Assembly (NCBI GenBank): GCA_046046455.1
Contig: JBJOJS010000021.1
Span: 1-64,000 of the forward strand
Length of the DNA: 64,000 bases
Source: Mxb001 sp046046455
GTDB lineage: Bacteria > Actinomycetota > Actinomycetes > S36-B12
Reading direction: 5' to 3'
This document shows, piece by piece, positions 52,251 to 59,959 of the stretch. The stretch's first letter is position 1; each line of letters opens with the position of its first letter. A program made the position numbers and the translations under genes. The notes beneath the pieces are model-generated. The model saw only the letters and a program-made list of their open reading frames with translations, ran no database searches and had not been told where the DNA came from.

Positions 52251-54005
52251 ATGAACCCCCATTCTCCTGTGCCTCACTCCTCCGCAGACGAAGCGATTCG
52301 CGCGGCGCTCGCTCCCCCTCCCGCCACATCGAGCGAGCGAGACTTGCGCCTGCTCGCGCTGGCCATCGAGGCTGGCATTGGCGGTCACGCACTCTCCCTT
52401 CTCGAGCGCATCGATCTCACGCACCTGTCTGCGCACGATCGGATCACGTACCTCCGACAGGTGACCGCGTGTGCAGCGTGGTTCGAGGCGTTCCAGACCA
52501 TCGCAACCGCTGCGGTTGCGGGCCCCACGACCGGCTGGCCCGAAGACGAGGTCGAGCACCGCGTACGCGAGGGCATCGGCGAGACCGGTGGGGATGCGCT
52601 GCCTCAGGGCGAGCGCCACGCTCTCGAGTCGCGCGCGCGTGACGAAGAGTGGCAGGTGCGGGAGCGGGCCATCGCCCTTGAGGTCAGCATGGCCACGCGC
52701 GTGTCACCACGCACGGCGGGTCGTCGTGTCGACTCCGCGCGCTGTCTGGTCGAGGCCCTGCCCCGAGCCCTCGGCGAGGCATGGGTGGGCAACTGGGGAT
52801 ACGGGCATCTGCGCGTGGCGGAGAAGGAACTCCTCGACGTGCCCACCCCACTGCGTGAGCAGGTGCTCGACGACGTCCTCCCCCATGCATCGACCGACCA
52901 TCCACGTCGATTGACCGATCGTCTCCGCAAGTCGCTGGCCAAACGCGATGCCGCCGGCATGGCGGGGCGCACCCGCGAGCGAGCGGAGCAGAGGGAGGTC
53001 GCGATGTGGCCCCTCAAGGACGGCCAGGCCCGGCTGGCGATCACAGGGCCATACGACGTCATCACCGAGACCATGCGCCAGCTCACGGCTCTCGGTCACG
53101 CCCGTCGCGCCGCCATGCGCGAGGCGGACCCGGATACTGCCTACTCACTCAGTGCCGGGCGATTCGATGCGCTCGCCGTCGCCGTGGGTCGTCTCCACGA
53201 CCAGATGACCGCGCGTGCGGCAGTGGGGAGTACCCACAACGACCGCGCGAACCCTTCGGGCAACCTTGCCGGGGCTATCCACAGCACCCTTCGTGATGAC
53301 GCTGGCAACCTTGCCGATGCTGTCCACAGCGAGGAGGCGATTCCCTCGGGCAACCTTCCCGGAGCACAGGAGCCGGGGCGATCGCCCGGTGACGCAAGTC
53401 CCAACTCCACACCTGGGACACGTCCCCGTGATGAGTGGGACCTGTCACCCTCGGGTACGCCGGGCAGTAGGCCGCGGACACACGCAGCGGTGATCGTCGA
53501 CGCGGCGACAGCCCTGCACATCGCGGATGAGCCAGGCTACGTCCCCGGTTACGGCTGGGTTCCTGCCGCGATCGCTCGAGAGATCCTCGCCGACGCCGAC
53601 GGGTGGAAGCGCTGGATGCTCGATGACTCCACGCGCGCGATCATCGACACGGGTGCCGTGCGCTACCGCCCGAGCGAGGCACTGCGCGATCTCGTCGCGG
53701 GTCGTGATGTCACCTGCACGGCGGACACCTGCAACCGGCCAGCAAATGAGGCCCAGATCGATCACGCGATCGACTTCGACGGGAGCAACACCACGCCGTC
53801 CAATCTCCACCTGGTGTGCGGGCCCGACCACCTCGCGGTGACAGCGGGGCACTTCATCATCGATTCCGACGCATCAGGCCGCCCACTGTGGGTGTCGACC
53901 AACTCGGGCCACACCTACCCGTCGTACATCGACCCGCTTCACGAGCGGCCGCACGATGCGGATCGGACGCCCCCCGACTCCGTTTCGGCGGCCCCCACAC
54001 CGTGA
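52251..54005 (+). CDS. DUF222 / HNH endonuclease-domain protein (13E12 repeat family)
   Basis: The 584-residue protein has an N-terminal DUF222 domain to about residue 320, a variable linker with repeated SGNLAGAIHS-type units, and a C-terminal HNH module with CTADTCNRPANEAQIDHAIDF and SNLHLVCGPDHLAVTAG, which gives the His, Asn and His plus two Cys for zinc. Family members are abundant in actinobacteria and their role is unclear. TAGCGT lies 6 bases before ATG 52251. Confidence 0.85.
   Translation: MNPHSPVPHSSADEAIRAALAPPPATSSERDLRLLALAIEAGIGGHALSLLERIDLTHLSAHDRITYLRQVTACAAWFEAFQTIATAAVAGPTTGWPEDEVEHRVREGIGETGGDALPQGERHALESRARDEEWQVRERAIALEVSMATRVSPRTAGRRVDSARCLVEALPRALGEAWVGNWGYGHLRVAEKELLDVPTPLREQVLDDVLPHASTDHPRRLTDRLRKSLAKRDAAGMAGRTRERAEQREVAMWPLKDGQARLAITGPYDVITETMRQLTALGHARRAAMREADPDTAYSLSAGRFDALAVAVGRLHDQMTARAAVGSTHNDRANPSGNLAGAIHSTLRDDAGNLADAVHSEEAIPSGNLPGAQEPGRSPGDASPNSTPGTRPRDEWDLSPSGTPGSRPRTHAAVIVDAATALHIADEPGYVPGYGWVPAAIAREILADADGWKRWMLDDSTRAIIDTGAVRYRPSEALRDLVAGRDVTCTADTCNRPANEAQIDHAIDFDGSNTTPSNLHLVCGPDHLAVTAGHFIIDSDASGRPLWVSTNSGHTYPSYIDPLHERPHDADRTPPDSVSAAPTP
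53250..53365 (+). repeat. Tandem GGCAACCTT units in the HNH gene linker
   Basis: Three units with the core GGCAACCTTGCC(G/C) followed by GCTATCCACAG- or GCTGTCCACAG-like sequence lie between the DUF222 and HNH parts. They encode (S)GNLAGAIHS, AGNLADAVHS and SGNLPGAQEP. Length variation would keep the frame. Confidence 0.75.
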
Positions 54006-54072
54006 GTCCGCACTGCACAGCACTCGGTCTCTAGAGGAGGCAATGCCTCAGGTCCTTTGGCAGACTGTCGGC

Positions 54073-54396
54073 ATGGGCCTGTTCAACCGCCGTAAGCGCC
54101 ACGCCGCATGGGACCGTGGGAGCACGCGCGAGGACATCAAGCACCTGGATGAGTTCGTACGCACGCGGACAGGCGTCGAGGCCTACCTGGAGCCCGTCAC
54201 GATGGCCACGGAGACGACCCTCGTCCTGGTCGCACATGACGGCGAGTGGACTCGGCGGCGCATCGAGTCACCCGAGGAAGCGGTGGAGCTCACCAAGAAG
54301 TGGGTCATCCCCCTCTACGACACCCAGAAGGTCGGCTACCCACCCCGCATGCGCGAGTGGACCGAGCGCAACAAGCGCTCCCGCGGCACCCTCTAG
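54073..54396 (+). CDS. Conserved actinobacterial hypothetical protein
   Basis: The 107-residue soluble basic protein starts MGLFNRRKRHAAWDRG and contains KHLDEFVRTRTGVEAYLEP and LVAHDGEWTRRRIESPEEA, then a basic end. I do not recognise a named family. It looks like the short conserved actinobacterial proteins with no assigned role. ATG 54073 has CAGACT 6 bases upstream, and the longer frame from 53956 overlaps the HNH gene. Confidence 0.65.
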   Translation: MGLFNRRKRHAAWDRGSTREDIKHLDEFVRTRTGVEAYLEPVTMATETTLVLVAHDGEWTRRRIESPEEAVELTKKWVIPLYDTQKVGYPPRMREWTERNKRSRGTL

Positions 54397-54554
54397 CACC
54401 GAGCCTGTCCCTCACCCGAGAGGTCCCTCGGCCACCCGAGTTGGACAAGCGGTCGTTCATCACACCGCCCGTGCCCGATTTGCCGTATTTAGTGCCAGAT
54501 TTCCGTCTTGGGCCGCCTGGCGACACGTACGAATCCATCCAGTTGCCGAATTGA

Positions 54555-54584
54555 TTGGACATCGTCCTAAATACCTGCTACGCT
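54555..54584 (+). promoter_or_regulatory. Sigma-70-type promoter
   Basis: TTGGAC (54555-54560) and TACGCT (54579-54584) are separated by 18 bases, a good housekeeping-sigma promoter. Transcription would start near 54591, about 30 bases before the first tiny ORF. It is one of the clearest -35/-10 pairs in the window. Confidence 0.65.
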
Positions 54585-54622
54585 AGTCCCATCAGCAAGA
54601 GGCCAGAGAGGGGAGGGATGAC

Positions 54623-54718
54623 ATGAACGAGGAGCTGTGGGGCTTCTAGGAGCAGCAGGGACAACCCAACCGGCACGACATGTCGAAGAAGGTGATCGAG
54701 ATGATCTGGTTCTTCTGA
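54623..54718 (+). CDS. Micro-ORF pair in one frame separated by TAG
   Basis: ATG 54623 opens MNEELWGF and a TAG at 54647-54649, with a strong GGGGAGGG Shine-Dalgarno 5 bases upstream. The same frame continues as EQQGQPNRHD and then from ATG 54680 as MSKKVIEMIWFF to a TGA at 54716-54718. Both pieces end in Trp-x-Phe. It may be two micropeptides, a leader peptide, or one 31-codon frame with a stop read through or mutated. None can be decided from sequence. No homologue is known to me. Confidence 0.4.
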
Positions 54719-54720
54719 AT

Positions 54721-54797
54721 CGACAGGCGGCAGACCGCATGAGCAGGACCCACGACTGACCCCCGACCTTCACTAGGAGGCAACGGGGGTCCTGTCG
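54721..54797 (+). terminator. Competing hairpin arms (attenuator-like) ending the orphan unit
   Basis: The right arm CGGGGGTCCTGTCG (54784-54797) can pair with three upstream segments in turn: CGACAGG (54721-54727) with CCTGTCG, CAGGACCC (54744-54751) with GGGTCCTG, and GACCCCCG (54758-54765) with CGGGGGTC. The three share the same partner and exclude one another. TTTCTG follows. The last pairing would be a terminator. Confidence 0.55.
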
Positions 54798-54829
54798 TTT
54801 CTGCACCCATCCGCTGGACAGCCGTCCCC

Positions 54830-56173
54830 CTACAGCAGTCCCCCGAGCCGCGCGAGCAAGAGAGCCTCGGCGAGCACCATGCGCTCCAACTCCTCGAGAT
54901 CAACCGACTCATTGGGCGCGTGGATGTGCGCGCCGGGATCCTCAGCACCGATGAGCATGATCTCCGCCTGCGGCGCGACATCAGCGAGCGAGGCCAGGAG
55001 CGGGATGCTCCCACCCTCACCCGTCTCCGCTGAAGGCTTGCCGAACGCCGTCTCCATCGCCCAGCGCGCCGCCTCGTACGCCGGTCCGTCTGTCGCAATG
55101 GCACACCCACGCCCCTGCTCACCGGGGGTCACCGTCGCATCGACACCCCACGGGGCTGCCCGGCGGAGGTGATCACAGAGGGCGTCCATGGCCATCTGCG
55201 TATCCGTCCCCGGCGGAACCCGAAGCGATACCTTCGCGCGGGCGTAGGGGATAACTGCATTGATCGCACCCTCGACCGGCGGAGCATCGAGCCCGATCAC
55301 AGAGACTGCCGGGCGCGTGACAAGCCGATCGGTGAGCGGGCCAGTCCCGAGCAGCGGCTGGTCCGGGCGCATGCCGAGTTCCTGGCGGAACTCCGCCTCA
55401 TCGGCCTGGGCACCCTGCCACGCGTAACCGGGCACGATGGTCGTGTCGCCCGCAGCGTCGCGCAGCGTGTCAAGGATGCGGATGAGCGCGAGAAGCGCAT
55501 CGGGTGCCGGGCCGCCGTACATCCCTGAGTGCGCGGGTCGCGGCAGGGTGCGTACCTCGACGGTGGCATCGACGAGGCCACGCAGCGCCGTCACGAAGGT
55601 CGGTTCACCGACGGCACGATTACCGACGTCCGCGATGACGATGGCGTCGGCCTGCGCAATCTCTGGATGGTCGAGGACGTACCGGGGCAGCGGGCCTCCA
55701 CACTCCTCCTCGCCCTCGATGAGGGCGACGGCCTGCACGGGCACGTGCCCGAGGACCTGCTGCAACGCCCGGATCGCGCCAAGGTGCATGGCGATCCCGC
55801 TCTTGTCATCCGCAGCGCCACGGCCGTAGAGCCGACCGTCGCGCAGGGTCGGCTCGAAGGGCGGTGTGGTCCACGCATCCAGGTCGCCGGCGGGCTGTAC
55901 GTCGTAGTGCGCGTAGAGCAGCACGCGTATCGCGCCGTCTCCGATCCGGCCCACCACCGCGGGCTCACCGCCGTCGATGGGGAGGAGCTCGGTCCGCATA
56001 CCCGCCTCACCGAAGAGCCGCATCGTCTCCTCCGCCGCCTCGCGCACGGGTTCACGCGGGAAGCCGGCAAAAGCGCAGGACGGAATGCGCACGAGGTGCT
56101 CGAGGTCCGACTGGAGCTGCGGCATGAGTTGGCGGACGGCCTCGCGCAAGGAGTCGACGGTGCAGGAGCTCAT
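54830..56173 (-). CDS. M20-family dipeptidase
   Basis: The 447-residue metallopeptidase has the M20 zinc motifs: LLYAHYDVQPAG with the first His and Asp, RLYGRGAADDKSGIAMHLGAI, IEGEEECGG with the catalytic Glu pair, and PGAHIHAPNESVDLEEL at the end. The dimerisation (lid) domain lies between about 195 and 310. It resembles Xaa-His and other M20 dipeptidases of the cytoplasm. TAGCCT lies 6 bases before ATG 56173. Confidence 0.9.
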   Translation of the reverse strand: MSSCTVDSLREAVRQLMPQLQSDLEHLVRIPSCAFAGFPREPVREAAEETMRLFGEAGMRTELLPIDGGEPAVVGRIGDGAIRVLLYAHYDVQPAGDLDAWTTPPFEPTLRDGRLYGRGAADDKSGIAMHLGAIRALQQVLGHVPVQAVALIEGEEECGGPLPRYVLDHPEIAQADAIVIADVGNRAVGEPTFVTALRGLVDATVEVRTLPRPAHSGMYGGPAPDALLALIRILDTLRDAAGDTTIVPGYAWQGAQADEAEFRQELGMRPDQPLLGTGPLTDRLVTRPAVSVIGLDAPPVEGAINAVIPYARAKVSLRVPPGTDTQMAMDALCDHLRRAAPWGVDATVTPGEQGRGCAIATDGPAYEAARWAMETAFGKPSAETGEGGSIPLLASLADVAPQAEIMLIGAEDPGAHIHAPNESVDLEELERMVLAEALLLARLGGLL

Positions 56174-56205
56174 GGGGTGAGGCTAGTGGCGGGGCAGGGC
56201 GCCGA

Positions 56206-56988
56206 CTACTTCTTCTTGACGCCCTTTGCGGCCTTGGCAGCTGCCTTGCGCTCGCGCGCTTGCTGGTCGAGCACCTCGGCCTGCTCCAGCGTCGGTGCCG
56301 ATCCCCCCAATCGCGCCGGGATCCACCACGGTGATCCCTCGTAGGGGTAGCGCGCCACCGTCTGATCGAGAAGGTCGCGCATGCGCATGCGGAACTCCTC
56401 GGTGAGCGCTTCCGCGTCCTGTCCACGCTTCGGATGCATCGCCTCGCCGACCGTCATGGCCACCACGGTGCCTCGCGAGAAGTCTTTATGCCCGTAGGAC
56501 AGGATGCGCGCGCCACCAAGGATGCACATCGGGATCAGGGGCACATCAGCCGCGATCGCGATGCGGACCGCGCCCGTCTTGATCTCCTTGATGTCCATTG
56601 CGCGACTCATGGTGGCCTCGGGGAAGATCCCGACGAGCTCGCCCGCCTTGAGATACGTCACGGCATCGCGGAACGACTGGCTGCCGTGCTCGCGGTCGAC
56701 AGGGATGTGCCTCATGCCACGCATCAGCGGACCGCCGAGCCAGTGCGTGAAGACCGCATCCTTGGCCATGTAGCGCACGAGGCGCTTGCCGCGCCGGTAC
56801 GCCGGCTCTCCGCCAAGGGCGAAGTCGAGGAAGCTCGTGTGATTCATCGCCAGCAGCGCGCCACCCTCGAGGGGGATGTTCTCCTCGCCCACGACATCGA
56901 ACCGGACACCGAGTCCCGCGAAGACACCCTTGGCCACCCCGATGATGGGCCGGTACGTCGGATCCCGTCGGAACGGTGCTTCGGGCAT
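56206..56988 (-). CDS. 1-acyl-glycerol-3-phosphate acyltransferase (PlsC family)
   Basis: The 260-residue protein has the acyltransferase motifs NHTSFLD (HX4D), VDREHGSQSFRDAV, FPEATMS and VPLIPMCILG in order, followed by a lysine/alanine-rich tail. It acylates lysophosphatidate or a related acceptor in phospholipid synthesis at the membrane. ATG 56988 is chosen because TAGCGT lies 7 bases upstream. The longer frame to 57072 covers the divergent gene's start. Confidence 0.9.
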   Translation of the reverse strand: MPEAPFRRDPTYRPIIGVAKGVFAGLGVRFDVVGEENIPLEGGALLAMNHTSFLDFALGGEPAYRRGKRLVRYMAKDAVFTHWLGGPLMRGMRHIPVDREHGSQSFRDAVTYLKAGELVGIFPEATMSRAMDIKEIKTGAVRIAIAADVPLIPMCILGGARILSYGHKDFSRGTVVAMTVGEAMHPKRGQDAEALTEEFRMRMRDLLDQTVARYPYEGSPWWIPARLGGSAPTLEQAEVLDQQARERKAAAKAAKGVKKK

Positions 56989-57021
56989 GTCGATGACGCT
57001 ACCTCCTGGCAGGCTGTGACT

Positions 57022-58506
57022 GTGACCGACCCGACCGACGCGCCCGACCAGCCTGCTGATCCGCCCGAGCACAGCACCGGGTCAGACAGCACCGGGTCAG
57101 GGAATGCTGGGTCAGGGAATGCTGGGTCAGCGACCACCGATAGCCGCGCCCAGGCGATAGCCCTCGAGGACTTCATCCTGGCGCTCGGGCGCGCCCAGCT
57201 GGCCGCCGGCTACCCCGTCGACGACGTCACGACGACGCTGAACGCCGTAGCCCGTGCCTACGACCGCACCGACTTCGGCATCTTCGTGCTGCCCAACGCC
57301 GTCATGGTCGATGACCCCGTCGTGGGTCGTGCCCGCGTCATCCCCGAGGGCAACGACGCCCTCCGGCTCGACCAGGCGGCTGAGGTCCACGAGATCGCCG
57401 TGCAGGCACGACGAGGGTCACTCGATCTCGAAGAGGGCACGCGGGAGCTCGAGCAACTTCCCGACAAGCCGCCGCGCTTCCCCCCGTGGCTGTCGATCGT
57501 CGGCTACGGACTCGCCTCAGCGGGCTTCGCACTCGTGTTCCGATTGAGCCTGTGGGGCGTGGCCATGGCCGCCGTACTCGGTCTCTTCGTGGGACTCCTG
57601 CAGGCCTATACCCGCACCCGCCCCAATCTTGCTCCGCTCGTGCCGCCCGTGGCCGCGACGCTGTGCTCCTTCGCCGTCTTCGGCTTCGCATCCCTCATCG
57701 ACCAAGAGGTGCAGCCACTGCGCGTCGTCGTTGCGCCGCTCATCACGCTCATCCCCGGAGCAGCCCTGACTCGTGCAACTCAAGAGCTCGCAAGCGGGCA
57801 TGTCGTCTCCGGAGCGTCTCGACTCATCGCGTCGATCGTGCAGATCCTCATCCTCACGTTCGGCATCCTCGTGGGGAGTCTGCTCGCACGTGTCTCGCCG
57901 TACGACCTCACGGATCTCACCGAGACGCAGCTCCCCCTGTGGGCCGCGTGGATCGGTGCCGCCTTCTACGCCGTGGGCCAGGCCCTGGCCTTCAATGAGC
58001 CGCGTGGCGCACTCGTGCCGGTCGTGATCCTGCTCCTCATCGCGTTCAGCGTGCAGCAGGTCGTGTCGGTGGCCCTCGACGCCGTGATTGCCGCGGGGCT
58101 CGCCGCGACGGTGGCGCTCTTCCTCGCCATCGTGATCCAGGATCGCGGCAAACGGCAGATGCCGGCGTTCGTCCTCTTCTCGCCGGTCTTCTGGCTGCTC
58201 GTCCCGGGATCCCTTGGGCTGGTTGCCATCACCGAGGCGCTCACGGGTGCCCCGGATGACTCACTTCCGAAGGCCGAGGGCGACGTGGCCGGCGGAGTAG
58301 AGACGGGTTCGTCAGGCGGTGCCGATTTGCCCACCTTCAGCGACCTCACCGTAGACAGTGAGGGGTCGGTCCTGCTGATCTTCGGAGCGTCGATCATCGC
58401 GATCACGATCGGCATGCAAATCGCGTCGATCGCCGGTCGCCTCGTGCGCAAGCTCCCCGATCTGCCGGACCTACCCGAGGTGAAGATGCCCGGTAAGGGC
58501 CGCTAG
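57022..58506 (+). CDS. Threonine/serine exporter ThrE-type protein
   Basis: The 494-residue protein has an N-terminal soluble ThrE region (FILALGRAQLAAGYPVDDVTTTLNAVARAY at about 47-76, parts only), two hydrophobic blocks of about five helices each (ThrE N domain and the ThrE_2 type second half) and the PGSLGLVAI motif. ThrE exports threonine and serine. A disordered start with repeats GSGNAGSGNAGS comes from an 18-bp DNA tandem repeat. CAGGCT lies 6 bases before GTG 57022. Confidence 0.8.
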   Translation: MTDPTDAPDQPADPPEHSTGSDSTGSGNAGSGNAGSATTDSRAQAIALEDFILALGRAQLAAGYPVDDVTTTLNAVARAYDRTDFGIFVLPNAVMVDDPVVGRARVIPEGNDALRLDQAAEVHEIAVQARRGSLDLEEGTRELEQLPDKPPRFPPWLSIVGYGLASAGFALVFRLSLWGVAMAAVLGLFVGLLQAYTRTRPNLAPLVPPVAATLCSFAVFGFASLIDQEVQPLRVVVAPLITLIPGAALTRATQELASGHVVSGASRLIASIVQILILTFGILVGSLLARVSPYDLTDLTETQLPLWAAWIGAAFYAVGQALAFNEPRGALVPVVILLLIAFSVQQVVSVALDAVIAAGLAATVALFLAIVIQDRGKRQMPAFVLFSPVFWLLVPGSLGLVAITEALTGAPDDSLPKAEGDVAGGVETGSSGGADLPTFSDLTVDSEGSVLLIFGASIIAITIGMQIASIAGRLVRKLPDLPDLPEVKMPGKGR

Positions 58507-58522
58507 GTCGGAGCCCTCAGAG

Positions 58523-58560
58523 GGAAGGGCCCCCGACCGCATGCGATCAGGGGCCCTTCC
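58523..58560. terminator. Hairpin terminator between convergent genes
   Basis: GGAAGGGCCCC (58523-58533) pairs perfectly with GGGGCCCTTCC (58550-58560), and the loop CGACCGCATGCGATCA is itself nearly palindromic around GCATGC. It lies 17 bases after the ThrE stop and 18 bases before the stop of the convergent secreted-protein gene. Confidence 0.85.
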
Positions 58561-58577
58561 GGAAGTGGTGAGCTGAC

Positions 58578-59777
58578 CTACAGGTCCTTGGTCTTGTAGG
58601 TCTTCTTGCCGATCTTGAGCGTCTCGACGTAGTTGAGCGTGTACATCAGGGTCTTGCCGCCCACCTTGACGGTGAGCTCCACCATCGTTCCACCGCCGGA
58701 GGAATCGATGACCTTCATGTTCTTGGCGTTCTTGGGCAGCTCCACCGTGTCCGTGCCCGCATCGCCCCACAGGTCGTAGGAGAGCGCGCCCGGGATGAGG
58801 CGATCGTTGCCAGCTCCGCCGTGGATGATGTTGCGCTCGGACTTCGCCTTGCCGGAGTAGCCGTAGAGGACATCGGCCTTCTGACCGCCCCAGATCGGGA
58901 AGTCGGGCACGAGCGCAGCGATCTGGCCCTTCTTGCTCCACGTGATCTGGTGGTAGCCGATGTCCGCGCTGTCGCGCAGCACGAGGTAGTAGAAGGAGCC
59001 GTCGGAGCCCTCGGCGGGACGGATGATGAAGTCCTCCTTGAGGTAGCTCTTCTCCTTCTTCCAACCCTCGGGCAGCGTCACTGCGTCGAAGGCCTCCTCG
59101 AGCGCCTCGGGCGAGTCCGCACTCGTGGCATGCGCGATGTACTTGTTGCCGTATTGGTCGATCACGTAGAAGCGGAGGATCTTCGTGCCATCGGGCTCGT
59201 CGTTGTCCGTGACCCAGAACTCCATGTTCTGGGCCTTGTAGTTGGCCGTGAGCTTGACGTCGGTCCCGAGCGGGGTCAGCGCGTAGTTACCACCGAAGTA
59301 CGGGCCGAGATTCGCCGGCATCGGGTACTGCTTGCGATTGTCGTAGGGCCACATCGCATTGATGGCCGACGACATCGAACCCCAGGTGTAGCCGTCGGAG
59401 GTCGTCTCGTAGACGGTCTCGCAGATCTCGGCACCGGGCGAGGCGATGAACTGCGACATCTGGAACTGCAGATTGCGCGTCGAGTTCTTGACCCAGGGGT
59501 CCGGTGGCTCGTAGTCGGGCCACGCCTCGTCCGAGATCTCGTTGTCACCGCCGGACTTGTAGGTGTTGACGGCGTTCTTCGGATCCTCCTGCACAGGACC
59601 GATGTCGATCACCTCGTGGGCGACCTCGAGCGGCTTCCACGGGATCGTCGGGCACTCGGTGCGGGGCTGCAGCGGGGCGGGACGGGCGCTCGCGGACGGA
59701 GCCGCGACAGCCAAGGTCAGCACCGCGACGGACGAGCACGCCGCAAGCCCGACCAGGGCGGATCGGTATGACTTCAT
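58578..59777 (-). CDS. Secreted protein with single RTX-like motif
   Basis: The 399-residue protein has a signal peptide (MKSYRSALVGLAACSSVAV, cleavage near ASA). Most of the chain is not recognisable, but near residue 320 NIIHGGAGNDRLIPG resembles a hemolysin-type calcium-binding nonapeptide unit, followed by LWGDAGTDTVELP. One unit alone would not make a stable beta-roll, so this may be a degenerate or terminal part. GGAGG lies 4 bases upstream of ATG 59777. TAGCGT at 59832-59827 (minus strand) is a likely -10, with a 43-base leader. Confidence 0.65.
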   Translation of the reverse strand: MKSYRSALVGLAACSSVAVLTLAVAAPSASARPAPLQPRTECPTIPWKPLEVAHEVIDIGPVQEDPKNAVNTYKSGGDNEISDEAWPDYEPPDPWVKNSTRNLQFQMSQFIASPGAEICETVYETTSDGYTWGSMSSAINAMWPYDNRKQYPMPANLGPYFGGNYALTPLGTDVKLTANYKAQNMEFWVTDNDEPDGTKILRFYVIDQYGNKYIAHATSADSPEALEEAFDAVTLPEGWKKEKSYLKEDFIIRPAEGSDGSFYYLVLRDSADIGYHQITWSKKGQIAALVPDFPIWGGQKADVLYGYSGKAKSERNIIHGGAGNDRLIPGALSYDLWGDAGTDTVELPKNAKNMKVIDSSGGGTMVELTVKVGGKTLMYTLNYVETLKIGKKTYKTKDL

Positions 59778-59863
59778 GGGACCTCCGGGGTCGATGGTGC
59801 TTGCCCTGTGATGGGCATCGCCGCGACGCTACGGACGGACCCGGGTGACGTCACACTTCGCGG

Positions 59864-59913
59864 ACACGTGTGGCCGGGGGCGATACACGTGTCATCCCTG
59901 CCGAGACACTTGT
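59864..59913 (-). promoter_or_regulatory. Three ACACGTGT-like operator boxes spaced 21 bp
   Basis: ACACGTGT lies at 59864-59871 and 59885-59892, and ACACTTGT at 59906-59913 within GAGACACTTGTCTC. Centres are exactly 21 bases apart, twice the helical turn. The nearest box is about 48 bases upstream of the predicted start of the secreted-protein transcript, behind a TGACGT that could be its -35. This is the arrangement of an activator array. Confidence 0.6.
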
Positions 59914-59959
59914 CTCCGCGGCGCTACAGCTTCAGGACAGCCCCAGGACAGCAACAGCC

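Larger units (their letters stand above)
54397..54829. other. Gene-poor 433-base stretch holding an orphan transcription unit
   Basis: After a short hairpin, CCGAG(AGGTC)CCTCGG-type at 54416-54431, which probably ends the preceding gene, comes a stretch richer in A and T than its surroundings (about 54475-54590). It contains a promoter, two tiny ORFs and a set of competing hairpin arms, described separately. No gene follows on the plus strand; the next gene is on the minus strand and converges. Confidence 0.6.

Noticed and set aside
54635..54760. Alternative GTG-started frame of about 40 codons overlapping the micro-ORFs
   Set aside because: The GAGGAG is only 2 bases from the GTG, too close to act as a ribosome site, and the frame shows no recognisable feature.
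54740..54797. 6C-type actinobacterial RNA
   Set aside because: Only a run of five C is present and there are not two C-rich loops as required for that RNA family.
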